Shown here: in pieces, positions 45,301 through 54,629 of the stretch
Layout: the number at the start of each line of letters is the position of its first letter
Numbering within the stretch: position 1 is the first letter of the stretch
Assembly: GCA_958510875.1 (NCBI GenBank)
Contig: OY294067.1
Span: forward strand, 259,223,736-259,287,735
Source: Endomychus coccineus
Taxonomy: Eukaryota > Arthropoda > Insecta > Coleoptera > Endomychidae
Direction: 5' to 3'
Length of the DNA: 64,000 nt
The notes under the pieces: generated by a model
What the model was told of the DNA's origin: nothing
Databases searched by the model: none
Seen by the model: the letters and a program-made list of their open reading frames with translations, nothing else
Translations under genes and position numbers: made by a program

Positions 45301-46121
45301 TCAAATTTGAAAATTCAATAGCTTTAACAATCTGTGATAGTTTTTCACGATTTGGACAAGCGTATATCTTACCAAGCCTATCTGGACTACATGTATATCA
45401 GTCTCTCCTACAGTTTATTACAACCTATAAAATTCCAGAAAATATAATATCTGATAACGGAACTGAATTCAAACAGACACTTCTGAAAGATTTTTCAAAT
45501 GTTCACAAAATCAACTGGCACTACACATTACCATTGAATCCTAACAGTAATGCAATCGTTGAGAGGTTCCATTCAACTCTAATTGAACATATGCGTACTC
45601 TCACATTGACTAAACCAAAAATAAATCCCTTCGAAAAATTAATGTATGCTGTTCTAGGATACAATAATTCCATTCACACAGCCACTAAGAAAAAACCAGT
45701 TGATCTAATATTAGGTCATTTAGAATTAAAAGACTCAATAGATATTGATAATGAATTCCATTCGAACAGTCAAGTTGTCGATGACCACAAGCAGATAATG
45801 TCCGATTTATATAAAAAACTTCATGACAACATGGCCCAACAAAAATCAAACCTAATTTCAAAAATTAACGAAAAACGTAACGATCCTCCTGATATCGAAC
45901 CAGGTCGAATGGGTTATCGAAAATTAACAGACAGACAGTCAAAAACAAAACCACCTTATCGACCCGAACATATATTGAAATCTAATGAATTAACTGCTAC
46001 CACCACTCAAAATACCTACCACAAACAAGTATTCAAGCCACCAAGAAAAATGACTGATAATCCACTTTTACAGGTTGATGATACTTCCTTCGATAACGGC
46101 ACAGAAAGTTCAGATTCATAA
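42321..46121 (+). CDS. Pol polyprotein (protease, reverse transcriptase, RNase H, integrase)
   Basis: The frame opens at 42321 after a stop and overlaps gag by 79 nt; entry is by -1 frameshift, so no ATG is needed. Counting from 42321 (1266 residues), the aspartic protease motif LLIDTGATKSFL begins near residue 49. The reverse transcriptase has WRIVVDYRKIN, LDLTSGFHQIEM, MPFGLKNAPSTFQ and the active-site YIDD at about 467-470. RNase H carries LTTDASNVAISAIL (Asp about 617). Integrase has HHCC (His codons 45105 and 45117, CxxC 45195-45206) and a DD35E core with IHIDTF (Asp about 992), SDNGTEF (Asp about 1045) and ERFHSTL (Glu about 1081). All catalytic residues are present and the frame is intact. 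The last 47 nt overlap env. Confidence 0.95.
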   Translation, partial: NTISIGRKCRIESKFSVDGISRAHHIEIHSLYDQKDLPYIKISNPPLKLLIDTGATKSFLDPEIAKNYFHDHIKKEPFTISSIFQTTYENYCAEIPAFSEFNSNKKIKFYLFKFHHFFNGLIGYDTLKAFDVQLDIQNSLLKTPIVELPLSHYETKGKLLFFARLEPFSIESAKIPVTLPEGNITIPETEIFHCKIRECLTTAHSGYAPVEICNNTSDVQEIFLYSPVPVTAFDKNNFELFHMTIQDMYHDNTPKYDMTPFIRTEHMNLEEKNQLMNLIQSYSDIFHRENSELTFTNQVKHKINTTDETPIYTKSYRYPFIHKPEVEKQVNDMLKQGIIRPSDSPWSSPIWIVPKKLDASGKKKWRIVVDYRKINDKTIDDRYPIPNISDILDKLGRCQYFTTLDLTSGFHQIEMCSDDIRKTAFNVENGHYEYLRMPFGLKNAPSTFQRVMDNVLKGLQNVICFVYIDDIIIFSTSLQEHMVNLKLVFQRLRESNLKVQLDKSEFLRKEVAFLGHIITPEGIKPNPDKIEAIINYPIPKTTKEIKGFLGLLGYYRKFIQNFAKITKPFTTCLKKGAQININDPIYIKTFEDCKSLLTNDPILQYPDFTKDFNLTTDASNVAISAILSQGPIGADKPIAFASRTLNDSERNYSTIEKELLAIVWGTKYFRPYLFGRSFKILCDHKPLQWLMSLKEPNSRLVRWRLKLEEFDYTIIYKKGKTNTNADALSRVEIYPTDVQDNIPPILQYMQEYNKNPILDNTNEPSTSNQPDNISMIGQVDPDENNDDETIHTSAENPILEIKITDKPVNYFLCQLFIIEVHENPRLETKRIFKDPVNRTRWYIYVTKESFRKQVIEFLKEFGSPKRQYTVYFQNDENQNLYKEMCTFLPQIFKNAAFKILKSNKLLVDVTTENRQQNLIKSIHEGITNHRGIHETINEIKLKYYWPKLNDDVRKYINNCSICQQVKYERHPPLIKLQLTPTPKKPFETIHIDTFKFENSIALTICDSFSRFGQAYILPSLSGLHVYQSLLQFITTYKIPENIISDNGTEFKQTLLKDFSNVHKINWHYTLPLNPNSNAIVERFHSTLIEHMRTLTLTKPKINPFEKLMYAVLGYNNSIHTATKKKPVDLILGHLELKDSIDIDNEFHSNSQVVDDHKQIMSDLYKKLHDNMAQQKSNLISKINEKRNDPPDIEPGRMGYRKLTDRQSKTKPPYRPEHILKSNELTATTTQNTYHKQVFKPPRKMTDNPLLQVDDTSFDNGTESSDS
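42360..42366 (+). promoter_or_regulatory. -1 ribosomal frameshift site A AAT TTT
   Basis: In the gag phase the codons read CCA AAT TTT CAG, so AAATTTT is a canonical X XXY YYZ heptamer. It lies inside the 79-nt gag/pol overlap (42321-42399). A slip by -1 enters the pol frame exactly. A downstream structure was not identified by eye. Confidence 0.75.
46060..46074 (+). promoter_or_regulatory. Predicted env splice acceptor
   Basis: TTTTACAG ending at 46073 follows a short pyrimidine-rich stretch. ACTGATAA about 15-20 nt upstream could be the branch point. Joined to the donor at 40996/40997, phase is preserved into env. Confidence 0.6.
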
Positions 46122-47673
46122 CCTCAAAAATAACCCTGGTATCCTTCCCTTTAAATTGGGAACTGCTAGAATCAAAATCGCATCCCATACTTTTCTCCAT
46201 TACATTCAAATTGACCATTTGAGATACCAAGTCCAATCAATAACTACTCGTTATGATCAAGTGGGTAAATTAATCAATAGAACAAATTCCAGCGTAGACG
46301 ACTTGTATAACGTCTACACACATTTAAAAAATGAAGTAAATACGGTTAATAAAAAATTTAATTCACTCTTTCCAAAAGGAAGACCAAAGAGAGGCCTAAT
46401 CAACCCTGCTGGCTCTTTAATAAAATTCTTCACAGGAAATTTAGATCAAGGAGACGCGAAAGAAATTTATGGTAGTATTTCCAAACTAGAAACCAGTCAG
46501 AATAAAATTATAAAAAAGGTAAATAAACATATATCACTGACTTCAAAGTTAATGAACAATATCAATGAAACAATGACAGCCATTACACACAATCAGAATC
46601 TAATTGAACAAAAAATCGAGGAATTGAGAAAGGCCATTAATGAATCATCCTATTCTCATTATTTAGAAATATATAACATATTAGACCAGATCAAATTCAA
46701 TTTAGATTCACTCTTGAGCTTTATTTCTGAAATCGAAAATGCTGTAAGTTTTGCTTATTTAAAAACTTTACATCATAGTATTGTTACACCCAGCGATTTA
46801 AAAGAAATTATAAATGATTTGCATAAATCTCATGACAATTCACAATTACTCTTCCACGAAGAAGAATATCTAAATTATTACAGGATAGTAGAAGTATACG
46901 TCTTTATGACTAACGAGAAAATGATATTTTCACTTGATTTTCCTTTAGTTCACCCAAACATTTTTGACCATTATCACCTCTACTCAATACCAAACAAAAA
47001 TCAATCCATCATAATTCCACCCTCTTCCTACCTTACCCTGAGCAACATGGAGTACCAGTACCACGACGAAGAGTGCATCGACCTTATGCCAAACTACTTG
47101 TGCAAGAGAAACCACTTGCTACCTCTTCGGGAAAACCTAGACTGTATAACATCGCTATTGTCAACCGAAACAACTTTAACCAACTGTCACCAAGTTCCAG
47201 TCCACGTAAAACAACAAATTATAGAAGAAATAAACGAGGCACATTACATCGGAATTTTTCCAGAATCCCAAAAAATTCAAGCTGATTGCCAAGAAGACAA
47301 CGTGGCTATACTGAAAGGAACCTATTTATTCACCATCCCACCAGGATGTTCCATTGCAACACCGACTTACAGTTATAAAAATGAAAAGGGCACCATAATA
47401 GGGAATCCCATAACCTTAGAAGATATAAAACTAGTTAAGTTACCAACTCTCCACGTCGAGAAATTACTATTGGAAAGGACTTCCCTTGACAAATTACATC
47501 AACTGCAATTACAAGAAGAAGAAGAAGAACCCCTCGAAAATTTGAATCTTCATAAGAAATATTCCCTGTGGTCTTTAGGAAGCATCGCGACAATAACCAT
47601 TTGCATTCTAGTCTACTTATTCTACAAATTCAGACGAGAAATCACAAAACGGTTAGATAGAGCGGAAACTTAA
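46075..47673 (+). CDS. Envelope glycoprotein, baculovirus-F-like
   Basis: Env mediates membrane fusion and would allow particles to leave one cell and enter another. The 532-codon frame overlaps the pol end and has no upstream ATG of its own; 46078 is the first internal ATG. The furin-type site RPKR (46381-46392) is followed at once by GLINPAGSLIKFFTGNLDQG, the glycine-rich fusion-peptide region characteristic of errantivirus Env and baculovirus F. A helical, Asn/Lys/Glu-rich stalk follows, then a Cys-bearing ectodomain (Cys in LMPNYLCKRNH and LTNCHQV). A hydrophobic membrane anchor lies at about 47566-47631, with a basic tail KFRREITKRLDR. The frame is uninterrupted. The predicted signal peptide is contributed by the leader exon at 40977-40996. 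Confidence 0.88.
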   Translation: MMILPSITAQKVQIHNLKNNPGILPFKLGTARIKIASHTFLHYIQIDHLRYQVQSITTRYDQVGKLINRTNSSVDDLYNVYTHLKNEVNTVNKKFNSLFPKGRPKRGLINPAGSLIKFFTGNLDQGDAKEIYGSISKLETSQNKIIKKVNKHISLTSKLMNNINETMTAITHNQNLIEQKIEELRKAINESSYSHYLEIYNILDQIKFNLDSLLSFISEIENAVSFAYLKTLHHSIVTPSDLKEIINDLHKSHDNSQLLFHEEEYLNYYRIVEVYVFMTNEKMIFSLDFPLVHPNIFDHYHLYSIPNKNQSIIIPPSSYLTLSNMEYQYHDEECIDLMPNYLCKRNHLLPLRENLDCITSLLSTETTLTNCHQVPVHVKQQIIEEINEAHYIGIFPESQKIQADCQEDNVAILKGTYLFTIPPGCSIATPTYSYKNEKGTIIGNPITLEDIKLVKLPTLHVEKLLLERTSLDKLHQLQLQEEEEEPLENLNLHKKYSLWSLGSIATITICILVYLFYKFRREITKRLDRAET

Positions 47674-47731
47674 GAAAGCCATAGGTTGGCTCTCGACGAA
47701 ACTCAAGTGATTCCACCCTCGAGTTCCTTTT

Positions 47732-47742
47732 AGGGATGGAGG
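47732..47742 (+). promoter_or_regulatory. Polypurine tract
   Basis: AGGGATGGAGG directly abuts the 3' LTR and is the expected plus-strand primer site. One T interrupts the purine run. Confidence 0.8.
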
Positions 47743-47960
47743 AGTTATGTAAGGTGATTCCCGTTCCCACGATATTCCGCTGACTCCAGCATCAGCGTTA
47801 TTATGGCAAATCTCGGAATTCACTGGCATGAGACATGAACAGAAAACAGAATCGACATAGACTTGAAACAATTAACACGTATATTTTATATTATGAAATT
47901 CATATAATAAATATTAATAAACTTTTTAAAAACGTGTTTCTGTGAATAAGAAACATAAAG
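47743..47960 (+). repeat. 3' LTR, 218 bp
   Basis: Identical by eye to the 5' LTR. AATAAA at 47906-47911 and 47916-47921. Confidence 0.93.
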
Positions 47961-47964
47961 ACCT
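47961..47964 (+). repeat. Target-site duplication ACCT, right
   Basis: Partner of 40635-40638. Confidence 0.85.
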
Positions 47965-48607
47965 ACGCTATATCTTAAATATCATGTTACTAAAACTTGT
48001 AGAAAAAAAATTTGCAAACAGATAAGGTACGATATCATTTCTAAAAACCGTAATTGTTATCAACATGAAAAATCTGCAAATACAGCTCCTTTCTCATTTT
48101 TCGATTTGGTATATTTAGATTCTATAAATGAGCATTTAACCGTGTGAATCAGTACACTCTGATTAGATTCTGATGTACTTTTCCGATTTGAATTATATCT
48201 TCATATATTGTAATTTAAGGTTAAGCTATTTTTTCATAAATAATTCAATTTCAAGTTAAGTTTTCGTTTTGTAATAGTTAATTCAAAATCATTATATCAA
48301 ATATTCTCGTCTGCAGCCAAAACCCCTGCGAATATTTTGAACTCGGCTTCATTAGCCGCCAGAATTTCTGCAATCTGCCTTTCCCTACTCAGCAGTTCCA
48401 TTCAATGTCTGCTTGACGAGTGGAAAAGTTTGGTACACCCTGTGTTTCAATCTTAAAGCGTTCTCTGAATAAACAAAATACAACATAATCAGGAGGTTTG
48501 AAATTATTGTAGTTAAAGTTTTTCCATGAGTAATTTCTCTATAAAATCTCCATGAAGTTGAACCGATTGTAATGAGATATGATATCGAAACATTTCTTTT
48601 GTTTGAA
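47965..48607. other. Flanking DNA right of the retrovirus, nothing recognised
   Basis: No gene or repeat could be supported in this AT-rich stretch. Confidence 0.35.
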
Positions 48608-49065
48608 GGTATTAAAATATATTGATTATATGAAAGAAAAACTGCTATGTTATTATACCACTTTTATTAATAATAGCGTGAAAACGTAACTATAGTTTCA
48701 ACACCGAAGTGTCATTATCAAACAAATAGAAAATTATGAAGAAATCAATGAAAAGACCTATATCAAAGTGATCTTTTCATGTGTCTTTCAAACCGCTCTT
48801 AAAATAATTCTTAGAATATTAAATTATAATCACACTAATTCACAAACTGTTTACTATGTAATGTTGTACTTTCCTAGGATCTTAACCTCAACCCTACTTT
48901 ACTCTAATCTATTTATACTTCAACTGTTTCATTGATTTTTTCATAATTTTCTATTTGTTTGATAATGGCATTTCGATGTTGAAACTATAGTTACGTTTTC
49001 ACGTTATTATTAATAAAAGTGGTATAGAACCATCGTAGTTTTTCGTTCATATAATCAAAATGATA
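48608..49065. repeat. Inverted Penelope-type terminal repeats
   Basis: The arm 48608-48760 is repeated in inverse at 48922-49065, sharing CACTTTTATTAATAATA, AAAACGTAACTATAGTTTCA, AATAGAAAATTATGAA and ATCAATGAAA. A third copy, in the orientation of the first, lies at 49218-49320. They lie next to a minus-strand Penelope endonuclease remnant (49400-49778), which suggests they are its long terminal repeats in the inverted arrangement common for these elements. Confidence 0.6.
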
Positions 49066-49399
49066 AATTATCATGAAGTAACGGCTTCCACCCTCGATTA
49101 TTTTCATTAAAACATAGTTTAAATGAAATAATTATTAAATGTTTGAAAAAAAAATGTATGGTAAAGCAGTTACTTTATGGTAATTTATCATTATGATGAA
49201 ATGAAAGAACAATTACTCTGTTTTTAAATCACTTTTAATAATAACATGAAAACATTACTATAGTTAAGTTTCAATGCCGAAGTGCCATTTTCTAACAGAA
49301 ACAAAATTATAATTTTGTAATAATAAACGTAACTATAGATTTGCTTACACTGTAGCTTATTCAGACAAATAAGTACTAACTGACCATAGGTAAGACCTA

Positions 49400-49778
49400 A
49401 CCTAATATATAACTCTAATAATAATCTTGGGATGGATAATTATTGGAATTGAGTTTAACCCATCGAGCGATTAAACTATAAACTGGTAACACACCCAAAA
49501 TTTGATTATACAAATTTAACAAAGGAGAATTATTAAGTATTTTGTCATCGTTCAATATCATATCGGACTTTTTATATTTAATAATTACTAGAGATCCCAA
49601 CAAATTTAATCTATTACTCTTACTCTGACTGTGTACAATTTTAAAACAATCATCAAAGTTATGGTTTTTCATAATTTAATGTCTGCAAAGGTTGAATCAC
49701 CTTTATAATTCATAAAACTACGCCCATGTTCATAGATCCATTTTTTGAAGGTCTTTCCTGTCTGACCAATGTAAATGG
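49400..49778 (-). mobile_element. Penelope-like element, GIY-YIG endonuclease remnant
   Basis: On the minus strand, reading from 49778, IYIGQTGKTFKKWIYEHGRS gives the YIG part of a GIY-YIG nuclease. The frame at 49672-49415 reads NHNFDDCFKIVHSQSKSNRL and LNNSPLLNLYNQ, the same order as in the Penelope copy at 30890-31330. Sequence differs enough to be another family. The reverse transcriptase is absent. The right edge meets the 170-bp satellite array at 49780. Confidence 0.75.
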
Positions 49779-49779
49779 A

Positions 49780-50640
49780 TGATCCTATTCAGTAATTGTT
49801 CATTTATTGACTTCTACATTTATTTATCAAATTAGTGAAAATCAAAGCTTAAATAGTTATTTTATTTAACAATACTAAAGTCACATATGGGTGATACAAT
49901 TTTATTTATTTTATTCAATATTATAATAGATTTTCATCATGTAATGGGTGATCCTATTCAGTAATTGTTCAATTATTGACTTCTAAATGTATATATTAAA
50001 TTAGTGAAAATCAAACTTTAATAGATATTTTATTTAACAATAATTGAAGTCACATATGGGTGATACCAATGTATTTATTTTATTCAAGTTTGGAATAGAT
50101 TGTCATCACGTAGTGGGTAATCCTATTCAGTGATTGTTCAATTAATGACTCCTACATTTATTTATTGAATTAGTGAAAATCAAAGTTTTAATAGTTATTT
50201 TATGTAACAATAATTGAAGTCACATATGGGTGATACCATTTTATTTATTTTATTTGATATTAGAATAGGTTTTCATCAAGTAATGGGTGATCCGATTCAA
50301 TAATTGTTCAATTATTGACTTCTACATTTATTTATTAGATTAGTGAAAATCGAAGTTTTAACAGTTATTCTATCCAACAATAATTGCAGTCACATATCGG
50401 TGATATCAATTTATTTATTTTATTCAATTTCAGAATAGATTTTTATCATGTAATGGGTGATCCTATTCAATAATTTTTGAATTACTGACTTCTACAACTA
50501 TTTAATAAATTAGTGAAAATCAAACTTTTAATAGTTATATCATTTCACAATAATTGAAGTCACATATGGGTTCAATTTATTTATTTTATTCAAGTTTAGG
50601 ATAGATTTTCAAGTGATGGCGGAATATATTCAATTATAGA
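49780..50640 (+). repeat. Satellite array, 5 monomers of about 170 bp
   Basis: TGATCC/TAATCC followed by TATTCAGTAATTGTTCA recurs at 49780, 49949, 50118, 50288 and 50458, a regular period of 169-170 bp. Each monomer also has AGTGAAAATCAAA, GAAGTCACATATGGGTGATA and TTTTCATCATGTAATGGG. Monomers are about 85-90% alike. Single copies occur at 3559-3664 (inverse) and 34310-34365 (partial). Confidence 0.85.
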
Positions 50641-52080
50641 AACATAGGGTAAAAGTTCAATGTAATAATTAAGCCAAATTTGAATGATTATTCGCATGCA
50701 GAAATTCTTTTAACTAGCTATCATGATGAAGTTGGATTTTGTAATGAAAAATACCTTCAGCTCTTAAATTCAAAATTCCGTGCGTGATTTGATTAGTTGT
50801 TTGTTCAATATTTAACACTTTAGTGAATATAGCTAGAGAAATGAAACTTGTTTACCTTTAAGCTAAGACGTAATCATAAAACGAACCGTTATCGAGAGAA
50901 GTTGCGTGAGCATAGGTTTGTAAAACCATTTGAGAGTATACGCTTTTTGTATTTCTATTTTGAGAGATAGACGTGTTCATGTTACAGTTACAAGCTGACT
51001 GCAGGACCGGTTTTAGGGCTTTGTGATGTTCAGCAGTAGACATCATATGAATAATTGAGCGAAAACAAAAGTAATTGAAGATGCCTAATAGTCCGACTTT
51101 CTTAATAACGGAAGAAACGATTTCGAAAGAGCAAAAGTGAAAAATTAAAATTTTACAAATAAAGTGTTGACATTAGATACATGAATGTCTAATTAAAATA
51201 AGCGGTAGAATCCAGGAATACAATAAAAATATAGTATCCAATTTGATATTGGAAAGTTGATGATAATTTACTGTATTACTGGAAGTGGCACAGTTTTGTA
51301 AATATTTTAATCGATATTCAGATATACATTAGAACGGTTACCGTGAATCACCCTGGATTTATAACCTCCCTCTCAGTAGATATCTTCTCGCTTAATTTAC
51401 TCATTTTTTTTACCCTACGTCTGCGGCAGAAGTAAATGCAGCAATCTCCACAAAACAGAATAGATAACTTGAACTGTCCCTCTTTCAGTTGCACATTTTG
51501 GGCTATTCCAAGCATCATCGATGTCCAGCCCCCTGAGCACAAAGCGGCCGTATATACCGTTTATTATTTGATTATATTGGACTGAGAGCATTTTTTTAGT
51601 GAGAAAATAGCAAATTGAATAACAATTGCTGAAACCTGTAACTTGTTATATATAAGTATTGATAATTTACATAAACTGTGAGCTTGATGGGATAATAAAT
51701 TAATTGCGGTATATTCTATGGTGCAAAAACAAAATATCACCTACAGCTATTATTTTTATATCGCGCTACGAATTACCGCACTGCAATTCTAATCAAACAC
51801 TATATATAGATGTGCCCAGTGCCGCCAGGTATTCAATTAAATTGCATGCAAGAAAATTATTTTATCTTTTTTCTTTCATGTAATTAAGCAAATTATGTGG
51901 AAGATATCAAAGTAGATGTCTTGATTCAAAGATATGATCAGAGCTGTAGTTAGGCTGTGAGCTGAGTAAATTATTCCGTTTCTTATTGAAATTGTTTCAC
52001 GCATTATAATTATAAAATCATATAAACTTTAAGAAGTTGCAGAATTAAACTCAAATTTTTACTCAAAAACTTGTAGCATT
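50641..52080. other. AT-rich DNA with two weak minus-strand ORFs
   Basis: The minus-strand frame 50858-51046 begins MMSTAEHHKALKPVLQ and ends NGSFYDYVLA. The one at 51348-51542 has a hydrophobic, Cys-rich segment followed by RRRRVKK. Both lie in slightly GC-richer patches, but I recognise neither and see no supporting splice or promoter context. A CCCTGGATTT block near 51351 resembles a transposon end. Confidence 0.25.
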
Positions 52081-52395
52081 TACGAGGCTAACGTGAAAAG
52101 TCCCTTGAAAATGAAATAAGAGATGACTTATTTGGTCAAAATTCATTTTATTTATCAGCATAATGTCAGCATAATTGCAATGTGAGGAATCATATATATG
52201 TTATTATGAAAAATAATGTTACTCCATCTTATCAATTTCATGGCTGGGTGGGATAGGCAAATATTTTGAAGAATGATTTGGACAATTCTATATACGAATT
52301 ATCGTACACATAGCATAATTTATGGAAAAGATTGGCCTTCATCAGAGTATGATTTGGCGAAATACAAAGTCACTACATCCGAATGATCTAAGCAG
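52081..52395 (-). mobile_element. mariner terminus and 3' remnant, minus strand
   Basis: TACGAGGCTAACGTGAAAAG followed by TCCCTTGAAAATGA and TTATTTGGTCAAAATTCATT parallels the mariner terminus and 3' region at 25978-26060. The coding part is too decayed to read. The right boundary is uncertain. Confidence 0.5.
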
Positions 52396-53983
52396 TAAAT
52401 TTAACTATTAGGTAAGCAGTTGGCAAGAGAAAACCTCACGTCTTACTTGAAATAATCTATTCTACATACAATATCGCTTTTATGAATATTTCAACAAGTC
52501 GGAAACAATTACAACATGTGACCTGGAACAGTGAGTTGTAATTCTTATCATTAAATGATCTTCGACTATTGGATTATTAAGTGAAACAAAAAAAGTCGTC
52601 ATCTGCTTTGAAGGATTGTTACAATGAAAATGAGAGTAGGTATTCCTTCTATGTTTTCCACTTGACGTCTCGGGATGGTAAGCATTATAACTGTTTTACC
52701 GATGGTGTCTAGGTCACAGAACTGTCACGTATCTATGACAGATACTCCACAGCTCGTGATTCAGTCGGCGAATTAAGAATTATTATCAATAGCTCCTATG
52801 TTACAACAGATATTTAAGTGATATAAATAATTCTTCCTGGTAAATGTCGATGTAATGATGTCCTTTTTTATTTAATGAAACTGTTTTTAAATGTCTATCT
52901 ATATGTATTAAATCAGAAAAGAATTCATTAATCTGCAGCTTATTATCGTCGATTTTTATGTCAATATGAGATTCATCTCAGTTGGATTAATGTCGACAAA
53001 AGAAGTCATTCTGGCGAAAGGTTGGGAAAAAAATTATACTGGTTCAAGATAGTATGGAATATTTTTGTAATACCGAAACAAATATGAATCCTAGATTTTG
53101 TGAAATTTTGTTGAACGGAATTTATCGAAAACCCTACCTACATATGCAAAAAAGGCCAAAAATATGGTTGTTTAGATCTCAGTTACTAATGGCTCGATTT
53201 TGCTAAAATTTCAGGTAGTTCAAGTCACTCACAAACTCCATGCCAAATTTTAGATAAAACATTATTATATTGAACCTTTTGTCAAAATTGAATTTTGCAA
53301 CTAAAATTTCATAATTTTGCAATGAAAAAGGTGGCAGGGCAAAAATGTTTACAACTTGACTTTTCATCAGTTTATCCATTAAAAATGCACGTCTATGATA
53401 TAGCTCTCTCAAAATCAATCTCAATTGGAAGTGCGTGTATTGATACATATACTTAATTAATTGGTGTTGAAGTACTCGGTTCGCATCTGAGCAAAATAAT
53501 ACGATGAAAATATTCCTTATATTTTTGGTAAGTAATTATAAGTTGTTTCATTGCTTCGAACAGTTGGGTATTTTTGAAAATGTTATAACAAAAAAGTACC
53601 ATCCACTCCAAAAAAATTTTTCGAAAAAAATTGTAGGTACGCCTGCTTTACTCGAATCGCGCATGCCTAGAGTTATCATATATAGCCTGACTGAAATGGA
53701 TGTAATCATAAACAATTGAACATTTTTGAGCTACACTATGTTGAAATCCCTAAAACGCTGTGGAATGAATGAAACATTCTTGGTCTTCCACCTTTTTCCA
53801 GATAGGGGAGCCATTGAAAAGTTATGAAATTGATGCTGTAAAATGCAATTTTGACCAAACGGTTGGATATTTTGAGCATATGAATGATTTATGAGTGAGT
53901 TGAAGTACCTTCAAATTAAATATAATCGAAATTGGGACATTAGTAACACATATATGCAATCACATATTTGTTTTTTTTTATAT
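52396..53983. other. AT-rich DNA, nothing recognised
   Basis: No coherent gene was found. Open frames at 53203-53448 (minus) and 53504-53719 (plus) have no recognised motif. Confidence 0.35.
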
Positions 53984-54372
53984 ACAGGGTGTTTCAGTTT
54001 TTCGTTCATAACTCCGATAAACGATAGAATTTCTAAAAATAATAGGTGTCTTTCATATAAAATTTTTCTCTAAGTCACTTCGTTTCCGAGAAGGTTTTGA
54101 AGTTTTTTAAAAAATTATTACATTTTCTTCATTACCTTTTAAAAAATTGAGATTTTTAATTCAAACTTGGTACACCTCAGTTTTACTGGAGGGAACATTT
54201 TTTTGGTGACAAAATGTTTTTGAGACAATAGCGTATTTGTATGGGGTTTTGTATGCATTTAAACTCCTTAAACTTCTACGCCAATGGTGGAAAATTATTA
54301 TTGTGTACAAATTTAAAAAGTATGAAGAATTCCACTTAGAGGCACCAATTTTTTGAAACTTCAACACCCTGT
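53984..54372. mobile_element. Short MITE with ACAGGGTGTT termini
   Basis: Begins ACAGGGTGTTTCAG and ends CTTCAACACCCTGT, a terminal inverted repeat of about 10 bp. The 389-bp interior encodes nothing recognised. The termini resemble those of the fold-back element at 3665-4984. Confidence 0.65.
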
Positions 54373-54629
54373 GAAAGACCCGTATTATCATTTTAGCAGG
54401 AGGGACATAAAATTGAAAAAAAAATCATTGCAGTAGCTTGAATCAAGAGAATGAAAAAAGTACATATTTATAAGAGGCTTTATAAAAAGCGCCGTACACA
54501 AATATCATTCCGATATTTCCAAATACAGCTTCTTCACTAATTTCTTTGTAAAAAATTTTTTTTTTCAACATCGTCCCTTCTTGCCAGAATCACTCCATTA
54601 ATATAAAATAATTTCCTAGTGTTTGGGAA

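Larger units (their letters stand above)
40639..47960 (+). mobile_element. Endogenous retrovirus, errantivirus type (Ty3/gypsy), complete
   Basis: The 7.3-kb element has, in order, a 218-bp LTR, a tRNA-Ser primer site, a short leader exon, gag, pol, env, a polypurine tract and a second 218-bp LTR. The LTRs read as identical, indicating recent insertion. The LTR start AGTTAT, the tRNA-Ser primer and the F-like Env place it with the 17.6/297/ZAM side of the insect errantiviruses by general knowledge of that group. Pol and Env frames are uninterrupted; gag has one stop at 41521-41523. Movement would need Gag from elsewhere or stop readthrough. Confidence 0.93.

Noticed and set aside
47073..47285. 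Plus-strand 70-codon ORF inside env in another frame
   Set aside because: Overlaps an intact env frame and has no start context of its own.
49780..50640. CRISPR-like array because of regular spacing
   Set aside because: Whole 170-bp units repeat with no unique spacers. It is a satellite in a eukaryotic genome.
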